From Thaumasiovibrio sp043421945 (GTDB lineage Bacteria > Pseudomonadota > Gammaproteobacteria > Enterobacterales > Vibrionaceae), in the NCBI GenBank assembly GCA_043421945.1, contig JBHOGO010000112.1, positions 1-12,156 of the forward strand: a stretch of 12,156 nucleotides of DNA, given 5' to 3'. Shown piece after piece: positions 6,167 to 12,156 of this stretch. The position numbers and the translations under genes were made by a program. Under the pieces are notes generated by a model, which ran no database searches, was not told where the DNA came from, and was given only the letters and a program-made list of their open reading frames with translations. Each line of letters begins with the position of its first letter. The first letter of the stretch is position 1.

Positions 6167-7519
6167 TTAGCGAAAACACGTCTCAGCCCAACGTGCTAAA
6201 CCAGCTGTGACAGACCCAAAGAAATCGCCTGCCACAATTTCTGTGTTAGGGAGTTGTGCTTGTATACGCTGTCTGAGCTGAGGAGAGCGTGCACTTCCCC
6301 CCGTCACAAATATCATATCGGGCTTTTTGCCTGCTTGGGTAACAGCCTCATCAATCAAGGCAACAATCTTACCAGTACTGACTTCTATGGCTTCGCAGAA
6401 GGCATTTTGATCACAGAACGCCATCAGTGTTTCATCATCAAGTTCGAAAGGGCTCGTCGCTGTTGTTTCGTCAGAAAGGGTAATTTTGAGCTGCTCAGCT
6501 TGACGGACAACATGATGGCCTAGTTTATATTCATGAAGATACGCTAGGCGATCGAAAAGAGCGGGCTCATTCACCGTACGTTGCAATTCCTTGAGTACTT
6601 TTAGGTTTGATTTTGCATAAAAATCATTTTGTGCTGCAACGTTATTGATAGCGACCGGATTCCAAAACTGTACGATAGGCATCGCTAAGCCTTGTTTTGA
6701 TATGAGGTCTTTACCAAATAGTGGCATGATTTGTTGGTAAGCAAGGGCGATATCAAGGTCATTTCCCCCGACACGACAGCCGCTATGAGCAAGTAAGCTC
6801 GCTGAACGGTCTTCACTGTTCACCCATGTTGGCCCCATGGTAATCATTGAGCAGTCGGTCGTACCACCACCAATATCAACGACTAAAACGAGCTTGTCGC
6901 GGGTGAGCTGAGATTCAAACTCAATACCTGCAGCTACCGGTTCGTACTGAAAGGCAATATCTTTAAAACCAGCACGTGTGGCGGCATTACGTAAAATTCG
7001 CTCTGCTTGTTGGTTTGCCTCACCTTCGTTAACACCTTGGAAGTTGATTGGACGTCCAATCACTGTCTGGGTGATATCTGCTTGGATTTGCTGCTCACTC
7101 TTTTGCTTCACATTGAGCATCATTGAGCAGACAAGATCTTCAAAAAAACTAATTTGAACGTCTTGTAAGCCAGAAGAGCCGAGAAAAGACTTCGGGCTTT
7201 TCACAAAATAGGTTTCTTCGGGATCGGACAAATAAAGGTTGAGGGCGGCTTGACCAAACTGAACTGAGTCTTTTTCTACGTCAATGTCCTCGAGCCGGTT
7301 TGCTTGTATTGCGCGGCGCAACACACTGTGTCCCGTCTCATCGGAGGGTTGAATATTGTGGTGGCGAAAGAGCGATTCGCTAACTGCTTCGCGCGTTGGC
7401 GCGGCGAGCGAGGAGGCGATATAAGGTTGATTGTTATCGATAGGCAACAGAATAGGTTTGCCATTCTTCATGATAGCGGCAGCGCAGTTCGCTGTCCCAT
7501 AGTCAAAACCGATGTACAT
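6167..7519 (-). CDS. yegD: YegD, Hsp70-family actin-like ATPase (putative chaperone)
   Basis: A 450-aa cytoplasmic protein closely matching E. coli YegD along its whole length as I remember it: a start of M-x-IGFDYGTANC, APTREAVSE, KSPKSFLG, VIGRPINFQG, FQYEPVAAG and a C-terminal FGSVTAGLARWAE. The Hsp70/actin ATPase signatures are present: phosphate-1 FDYGTAN (~5-11), phosphate-2 DIGGGTTD (~215-222) and the adenosine motif GGSARSP (~407-413). The C-terminal substrate-binding domain of DnaK is absent, as is usual for YegD. The biological role of YegD is poorly known. Two ATGs are adjacent; AGGAGG (7524-7529) is one base from the first (7522) and four bases from the second (7519), so I prefer the second, which also matches the E. 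coli N-terminus. It is divergent from the outer-membrane/sensor operon and converges on the DUF3283-like gene. Confidence 0.95.
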   Translation of the reverse strand: MYIGFDYGTANCAAAIMKNGKPILLPIDNNQPYIASSLAAPTREAVSESLFRHHNIQPSDETGHSVLRRAIQANRLEDIDVEKDSVQFGQAALNLYLSDPEETYFVKSPKSFLGSSGLQDVQISFFEDLVCSMMLNVKQKSEQQIQADITQTVIGRPINFQGVNEGEANQQAERILRNAATRAGFKDIAFQYEPVAAGIEFESQLTRDKLVLVVDIGGGTTDCSMITMGPTWVNSEDRSASLLAHSGCRVGGNDLDIALAYQQIMPLFGKDLISKQGLAMPIVQFWNPVAINNVAAQNDFYAKSNLKVLKELQRTVNEPALFDRLAYLHEYKLGHHVVRQAEQLKITLSDETTATSPFELDDETLMAFCDQNAFCEAIEVSTGKIVALIDEAVTQAGKKPDMIFVTGGSARSPQLRQRIQAQLPNTEIVAGDFFGSVTAGLARWAETCFR

Positions 7520-7547
7520 CATTCCTCCTAGAGTGAAAAGGTTCGGT

Positions 7548-7575
7548 AGTTTACGGATTGCTATCAGTAATTCAA
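7548..7575 (-). promoter_or_regulatory. Candidate promoter for yegD
   Basis: On the minus strand TTGAAT (7575-7570) and TAAACT (7553-7548) are separated by 16 bases and lie ~30 bp before the yegD start. Each matches the sigma-70 consensus at four of six positions, so support is moderate. Confidence 0.3.
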
Positions 7576-7578
7576 GCT

Positions 7579-7616
7579 CTGATTAAATGGAGAATCAGGT
7601 AAAACACTTCTATATT
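7579..7616 (+). promoter_or_regulatory. Candidate promoter and operator for the sensor operon
   Basis: A -10-like TATATT (7611-7616) has a weak -35-like TGGAGA (7588-7593) at 17-base spacing. The -35 overlaps a perfect inverted repeat CTGATT-8-AATCAG (7579-7598), a plausible operator. It sits ~40 bp before the outer-membrane gene start and between divergent genes, so a factor bound here could affect both directions. Confidence 0.35.
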
Positions 7617-7652
7617 CATACCAATATCAAACTAAAGCGATGAGAACACTTA

Positions 7653-8240
7653 ATGAGAATATTCTTTCTTTTGTTGGTGATGTGCGGAGGTGTAGTACAG
7701 GCAGACGATCAGGTAAGAGATTATCGAGATCACCCCAATTACAATTCGGTCGGCATTAATGCGGGGGTAATCAATTTTAAAGATGATAATGGTGTGTCAG
7801 ATCCTAATTATATCGAATTTATTGGGTACAGCCATTTAGTTGAAAAGTACTACATGGTGGTGTCTGCACAACATGCTTTTTTTGATTACACCGAAACGTC
7901 AGTGACGGTAAACAGTGCGTCGATCGGCATCGGGACCTTTTATCGCCTGAATCAAAGTACCGATTTTATTGCTGAAGGCGCGATTGTTGGTTCCGACCCT
8001 AATATTGGTGACAGGGAGTGGGGGGCAGGGGCGAAGCTGGGTGTGTGGACAGCATTTGGACCTCGCTTGGATCTAAAAGCAACGATCGGTGGTGTACGAA
8101 TTGATAGTGACACACACACAATCGGTGAATTCGCGTTATATCATCATTTTACTAAAGCGCTCTCTGGTGGGGTAAGTGGCAGTATCAGCAAAGATGTGCA
8201 ATTTGTTGGGGTAGGGTTTCGTTATGACGTACTTTTTTAG
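7653..8240 (+). CDS. Small outer-membrane beta-barrel protein
   Basis: A 195-aa protein with a clear Sec signal peptide (short basic start, hydrophobic run FFLLLVMCGGVV, probable cleavage after VQA at ~17-18). The mature part alternates hydrophobic and polar residues in repeated ~10-residue strands separated by short turns, and ends in a phenylalanine (FRYDVLF), as expected for substrates of the BAM complex. About eight strands would fit its length, similar to OmpA-domain or OmpW-size barrels; I cannot place it in a named family. The ribosome binding site is weak (GATGAGA). The next gene starts inside its last codons (17-bp overlap), so the two are almost certainly co-translated. The context suggests an accessory role in sensing or entry of the ligand of the downstream binding protein. 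Confidence 0.75.
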   Translation: MRIFFLLLVMCGGVVQADDQVRDYRDHPNYNSVGINAGVINFKDDNGVSDPNYIEFIGYSHLVEKYYMVVSAQHAFFDYTETSVTVNSASIGIGTFYRLNQSTDFIAEGAIVGSDPNIGDREWGAGAKLGVWTAFGPRLDLKATIGGVRIDSDTHTIGEFALYHHFTKALSGGVSGSISKDVQFVGVGFRYDVLF

Positions 8241-9471
8241 CCATTTAAACAGGACTTTCACGGTACTCTTTTGCTCTTTGATACTCTCGTCAGTTGCGAC
8301 AGCACGCACATTTAATATCTATATCGATTCTGATCGTACCGGACATATAGAATCTGCTCGAGCGATAGAGCAAGGTGTTTCTGTTGCCTTTGATGAGATT
8401 GGCTATCAAATTGGTGACTATAACTTTGAGATTATCTTGCTTGATCATCGTGGTAATAGCGCACGCAGTAAATACCATATGAATATCTACGCGAAAGATA
8501 ATGACGCGCTGGCCTATATTGGAGGCTTGCACTCTCCACCTTTAATCAAATATCGTGAGTTTATTAATCAAGCCCAGATCCTGACATTGGTTCCTTGGGC
8601 TGCAGGAGCCCCTATTACGCGTTACCCCGATCCAGAAAATTGGGTATTTAGATTATCGGTTGACGATCGTAAAGCGGGTGAAAGAATGAGTGATTTCGCC
8701 GTTCATCAACTGTCCTGCAAGAAGCCTGCCTTACTACTCGAAGAGACGCCGTGGGGCAAGTCGAACCATTTAAATGTATCGAAGGCTATGCTGAATGAAA
8801 ATATCAGCACCCCAGATGTGGCATGGTTTAATTGGGGGTTAAATGAAGCTGCTGCCCGTACGAGAGTGAATAGCCTATTAGACAAGGGTGCTGACTGCAT
8901 CATTATGGTGTCCAATGCGATTGAAGGCGCAAAGTTAATCGCAGCGGTAGCATCAGCTCAAGAGAGAAAAGTGCCAATTATTAGCCATTGGGGAATCACG
9001 GGGGGTAACTTAACAGCGATTAGTGAAACAGTCAGTAATGAGAATTTAGAACTCTACTTTATTCAAACCTGTTTTTCTTTTCTTGATGATAATCCGTCGG
9101 CATTAGCGGCTCGTGTTTATCAGCAGGCGAAGGATCGCTACGATGATATTGATGATAATCCCGCATCGATTGAAGCGCCTACTGGTTTTATCCACGGTTA
9201 TGATATTACGAAGGTTTTTATCGCTGCGATTGAACAAGCCGTTGCGACAAAACAATCTCAGGAAGGCAATACCGATATTGACAAAAACGATGTACGGCTT
9301 GCGTTGGAAAATTTAGTTGATCCCGTTGAGGGGCTGGTTAAAACTTACCAACAGCCATTCTCGACCTATTCCAATGATAATCAAGATGCGCACGAAGCCT
9401 TGGGTCTAGATGACCTTTGCATGGCTTCTTTAGGCAAAAATGGAGAAATCCGTTTATTAGAGGAAAAATAG
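8224..9471 (+). CDS. Periplasmic type I solute-binding protein (Peripla_BP_6-like), likely sensor partner
   Basis: A 415-aa protein with an N-terminal signal sequence (hydrophobic stretch FTVLFCSLILSSVA, probable cleavage after ATA at ~27). The mature part has the type I periplasmic-binding fold pattern of the Leu/Ile/Val-binding family: an early strand then GVSVAFDEI, YIGGLHSPP near residue ~100 in the ligand-loop position, FRLSVDDRKAG, LLLEETPWG, ADCIIMVSNAIEG and a late YDITKVFIAAIEQA helix. No permease or ATPase genes are nearby. It starts within the preceding barrel gene and ends one base before the kinase start, so its most likely job is to bind a small solute and signal through that kinase. 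Signalling partnership is inference; the fold call is firm. The ligand is unknown. Confidence 0.85.
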   Translation: MTYFFSHLNRTFTVLFCSLILSSVATARTFNIYIDSDRTGHIESARAIEQGVSVAFDEIGYQIGDYNFEIILLDHRGNSARSKYHMNIYAKDNDALAYIGGLHSPPLIKYREFINQAQILTLVPWAAGAPITRYPDPENWVFRLSVDDRKAGERMSDFAVHQLSCKKPALLLEETPWGKSNHLNVSKAMLNENISTPDVAWFNWGLNEAAARTRVNSLLDKGADCIIMVSNAIEGAKLIAAVASAQERKVPIISHWGITGGNLTAISETVSNENLELYFIQTCFSFLDDNPSALAARVYQQAKDRYDDIDDNPASIEAPTGFIHGYDITKVFIAAIEQAVATKQSQEGNTDIDKNDVRLALENLVDPVEGLVKTYQQPFSTYSNDNQDAHEALGLDDLCMASLGKNGEIRLLEEK

Positions 9472-9472
9472 C

Positions 9473-11935
9473 ATGCTGCTATTGGACCGAATGACGGCAA
9501 AGCAGCTCTTTGTGGGTTTCCTTGTGTTTAGTGCCGCAGTGTTGTCCATCGTTGGCGTTGGCTTTATTAAGTTTCAAAGCCAGCACTCTATTCGCATTTT
9601 TCAAGATGAGTCTATTGCGATTGAAGTGAATGCCGTTCGCTCAGTGATGGCAAATTTGCTCGATGAGCACCGAGATTTTGCCCAGCTGATTGCTTCAGCA
9701 GATATGTCGGCAAGTATTGTGATGGGGAGTGTTCTAAAAGAGCAGCGTATTGCTGATCTGTTTGACCAATCATCACTTTATTCGCGTCGGCCCAGTTTTG
9801 TTTTTATTAATGTTGCTGTCGAGAAAGTATTTAGTGAGTTTGAACTAGATATTACAGAGAGTGTCATTAAGCGATCGATTGACCAAACGCTATTCGCTGA
9901 CGAATATGAGAAAACGTTACTCTGGGAGGAGAACGGTGATTTGTACTTTCTTGTTTTTCAGGCAATTGAATACAATGGCTACGTGGAAGGGCTACTGGTC
10001 ACGCGAACAGATTTCAATGTGATTGATGACTTTGGCTTCATCGTCGAAAATCGAACACGTACCGTACAAGGTATCCCTATCAATGGCGCTGACTTAACGA
10101 CATTAGACACTCGAGATGGTTGGGTATACCAAACCATTTCGATGTCTGATACCGATATCAAGTTGAGTTATGGTATCGATCGCTCAGTGTTAGAACGTCA
10201 AACTTCCTCGTTGATCTCTTCTCTTATTATCGGGCTTCTTTTTGCCGTATTACTTTCCGTGGCGGTTATTTTCATTGTTGGTAAGCGCTGGGTCATGCGC
10301 CCATTTGTGGAGCTTGCGCGCTCGGAAACAGCACTATCTGAAACCTCTTCACAATTAAAAGAAAATCAACGGGAATTAACCAAGTTAGCGAATGTTGCGC
10401 GTTATGCAAAGGATACTGTCATAGTGACAACTGCTGAGGGGATAACCACTTGGGTTAACCCTTCTTTTGAACACCTCACTGGCTACTCTGCTGAGGAAGT
10501 CATCGGTACCAAGCCAGGCAGTCTGTTACAAGGTATCGATACAGACCCGAAAGAAGTTGAGAAGATACGTGAAGCATTGAAAAATCACCACTCTATCCGC
10601 AGCGAACTACTCAACTACCATAAGTCAGGGAAGGCATACTGGATCGAAATTGAAATCAGTCCAGTGGAGACTGAAGAGGGAGAAATCGATACTTTTATTG
10701 CCGTCGAGCGAGATATTACCGCGCAAAAAGAGACACAATATCAGCTTCAAAAGGCATTGGAGATAGCGAATCAAGTCAGTAGTGAGAAATCGACGTTTAT
10801 TGCCAGTATAAGCCATGAAATTCGAACCCCAATGAATGGGGTGATTGGCCTGATTCAATTGCTTAAATCGACGGAGTTGAATGATAAACAAGGTGAGTAT
10901 GTCGATAATCTTTATGACTCAGTAAACCATATCATTTCTGTGCTAAATCAGGTGCTCGACTATGCCAAGATAGAGTCTGGGAACTTATCCATCTTTTTGG
11001 AGGAGTTTACTCTGGGCGATATGATGAGTTTTCTTGATTACAACTTAACATCGTTGTGTACGCGTAAGGAGCTCGATTTCGCGTTGAACTGTTCGATACC
11101 CTACGAGACAAAATATGTTTCTGACAAAATCCGTATTAACCAAATTGTGTTAAACCTGATAAATAATGCAGTGAAGCACACAATGAATGGTCAGGTATCA
11201 GTATCGGTAGAGGCACACAGTGAGGAGGATGGCAGTCGTGACTATTTGCGCTTCATCGTCGATGATACGGGGAATGGTCTCGATGATAACTATCTGAATA
11301 CGATGTTCGGGAAGGATGGTTTAGGGCGGGTTGGAAGCCATCAGAATAGCTTAGATCTTGGTTTATCGATTGTTAAAGCGCTTACTGAAATGCTTAATGG
11401 GCGAATCGAAGTGCGATCAGAGAATGAGATAGGTACTTCCTTCATTGTTGATCTCGAAGTTGAAAAAATTACACAGCCTGACTGTGCAATGTCAGAAGAT
11501 GAAAAAGACATCGCGTTGCAACAAGAAAAAGGAGATAGTCGATTTAAGGCACGAGGGCAAAGCGTACTGGTTGTTGAAGGCGATAGATTAAATGCAGAAG
11601 TCTTAGCAGAGCAGTTGACCCATTATGGTCTTAAACCGGTGATTACGCACCAAGGTCAGGATGCGCTTAATCTCATTTATACTTATCCGTATGCGATGGT
11701 GATCGTTGATAGTCACTTGCCGGACCTGCCTGGAAAGCGGGTAGTAGAGAAAATACGCAAACTGGATAGCCAAATGCGGAAAGTACTTATTTTCGGCGTC
11801 ACGGCTGACACGCGGCCAGAGATGGTTGAGCGATTGACTCAGGCTGGGTGTGAAGAGGTGCTTATTAAGCCATTGAGTGGTGAACAGCTTTCAGATGCTC
11901 TACTTAAATATGCGGATGTGATTGCACGTAAGTAG
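9473..11935 (+). CDS. Hybrid sensor histidine kinase (periplasmic sensor, PAS, HisKA, HATPase, receiver)
   Basis: An 820-aa inner-membrane kinase. Order: membrane helix ~10-33; periplasmic region ~34-245; membrane helix ~246-270; coiled-coil-like linker ~278-305 without a clear HAMP; PAS ~305-418; HisKA ~436-503 with H448 in SISHEIRTPMNG; HATPase ~545-662 with N-box NLINNAVKHT (N565) and G1 box DDTGNG (598-602); receiver ~697-815 with phospho-acceptor D746, T777 and K799. Two deviations: the receiver acidic pair is EGD (702-704), one acidic position being glycine, and the second glycine box reads SLDLGLS rather than G-T/S-G-L-G-L. There is no HPt domain. AGAGGA precedes the ATG at 9473, which follows the binding-protein stop by one base. 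It probably autophosphorylates in response to the neighbouring binding protein and relays to an HPt protein and regulator encoded elsewhere. Confidence 0.93.
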   Translation: MLLLDRMTAKQLFVGFLVFSAAVLSIVGVGFIKFQSQHSIRIFQDESIAIEVNAVRSVMANLLDEHRDFAQLIASADMSASIVMGSVLKEQRIADLFDQSSLYSRRPSFVFINVAVEKVFSEFELDITESVIKRSIDQTLFADEYEKTLLWEENGDLYFLVFQAIEYNGYVEGLLVTRTDFNVIDDFGFIVENRTRTVQGIPINGADLTTLDTRDGWVYQTISMSDTDIKLSYGIDRSVLERQTSSLISSLIIGLLFAVLLSVAVIFIVGKRWVMRPFVELARSETALSETSSQLKENQRELTKLANVARYAKDTVIVTTAEGITTWVNPSFEHLTGYSAEEVIGTKPGSLLQGIDTDPKEVEKIREALKNHHSIRSELLNYHKSGKAYWIEIEISPVETEEGEIDTFIAVERDITAQKETQYQLQKALEIANQVSSEKSTFIASISHEIRTPMNGVIGLIQLLKSTELNDKQGEYVDNLYDSVNHIISVLNQVLDYAKIESGNLSIFLEEFTLGDMMSFLDYNLTSLCTRKELDFALNCSIPYETKYVSDKIRINQIVLNLINNAVKHTMNGQVSVSVEAHSEEDGSRDYLRFIVDDTGNGLDDNYLNTMFGKDGLGRVGSHQNSLDLGLSIVKALTEMLNGRIEVRSENEIGTSFIVDLEVEKITQPDCAMSEDEKDIALQQEKGDSRFKARGQSVLVVEGDRLNAEVLAEQLTHYGLKPVITHQGQDALNLIYTYPYAMVIVDSHLPDLPGKRVVEKIRKLDSQMRKVLIFGVTADTRPEMVERLTQAGCEEVLIKPLSGEQLSDALLKYADVIARK

Positions 11936-11970
11936 CTTTTTACCCAAGTCAGTAGCTTCTCCCAAGTAAG
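11931..11970 (+). repeat. Degenerate tandem repeat across the kinase stop codon
   Basis: Two adjacent ~20-bp units share AGTAGCTT and, 2-4 bases later, CCCAAGT (11931-11950 and 11951-11970). The first unit contains the TAG stop of the kinase gene. It looks like an old short duplication; no function is implied. Confidence 0.5.
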
Positions 11971-12061
11971 TTCTGTCATCCATGCCGCTTACTGCCTGCC
12001 ATGTCAGTGACTGTGATCAACGAACGTTGTTTTGGTCAACTTGTTCAGGTCAGCAAGAGAA

Positions 12062-12085
12062 ATAAAAAAAGCCGCATGAGCGGCT
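12062..12085 (-). terminator. Minus-strand rho-independent terminator
   Basis: AGCCGC (12070-12075) pairs with GCGGCT (12080-12085) around a 4-base loop. Read on the minus strand the stem is followed by seven T and then ATTT, a standard terminator. It implies a minus-strand gene entering from beyond the right edge. Confidence 0.75.
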
Positions 12086-12096
12086 CAGACTGCTGA

Positions 12097-12126
12097 CAAA
12101 GGTCTAGCCATCGGGCTAGACCTTTG
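12097..12126 (+). terminator. Perfect 13-bp hairpin downstream of the sensor operon
   Basis: CAAAGGTCTAGCC (12097-12109) and its exact complement (12114-12126) flank the tetraloop ATCG. The 3' arm ends in CCTTTG, so the T-run is short. It probably ends the kinase transcript, or acts together with the minus-strand terminator beside it between convergent genes. Confidence 0.6.
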
Positions 12127-12156
12127 ATCTAATAGGGGTATCGAAATATGGATATC

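Noticed and set aside
6254..6523. 89-aa plus-strand ORF inside yegD
   Set aside because: Antisense shadow of a strongly conserved gene with no ribosome binding site or recognisable content.
10380..10730. PAS domain of the hybrid kinase as a LOV blue-light sensor
   Set aside because: The segment has the LLQG/DTDP pattern shared with LOV-like PAS domains but lacks the flavin-binding cysteine (GTKPGSLLQG instead of the NCRFLQ-type motif).
12018..12029. CAACG-aa-CGTTG followed by TTTT as a terminator
   Set aside because: A 2-base loop is too small and the stem too short; the two hairpins further downstream are better candidates.

Overview
The window looks like part of a chromosome of a marine gammaproteobacterium, most likely Vibrionaceae. 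The basis is a clear yegD orthologue, a small protein and a DUF5718-like protein of kinds I know from vibrios, moderate GC, and many c-di-GMP and two-component sensor genes. The genus cannot be fixed by eye. No tRNA, rRNA, CRISPR array or insertion sequence was seen.

Layout. Bases 1-528 are the 3' end of a larger gene, probably a phage tail-tip/hub protein (GTA rcc01698-like C-terminus). Its coding strand is strikingly C-rich, and it is closed by a strong hairpin terminator (553-593). Bases 529-1126 are an AT-rich, gene-poor junction holding a perfect 17-bp palindrome, a bulged inverted repeat, a lone DnaA-box-like site and a possible 21-codon leader ORF. This may be the edge of a prophage. 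Next come a membrane-bound Cache-PAS-(degenerate GGDEF)-EAL phosphodiesterase (1127-3889), a hotdog thioesterase (3955-4371) and a small unknown protein (4410-4682). A terminator (4758-4790), shared with the convergent DUF5718-like gene (4800-5624, minus), ends this group. That gene is divergent from a 66-aa DUF3283-like gene (5849-6049). A long imperfect hairpin separates the latter from convergent yegD (6167-7519, minus).

The right third (7653-11935) is a compact three-gene operon: a small outer-membrane beta-barrel, a periplasmic type I solute-binding protein overlapping it by 17 bp, and, one base later, a hybrid histidine kinase with PAS, HisKA, HATPase and receiver domains. No ABC permease or ATPase is present. 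The binding protein is therefore most simply read as the ligand-sensing partner of the kinase, similar in design to LuxP/LuxQ and TorT/TorS, with the barrel as a possible entry route or co-sensor. The kinase has no HPt domain and no output regulator is encoded here, so signal would have to pass to proteins encoded elsewhere. This trio is the best candidate in the window for a little-described system. Two hairpins close the region, one of them a minus-strand terminator that implies a gene arriving from beyond the right edge.
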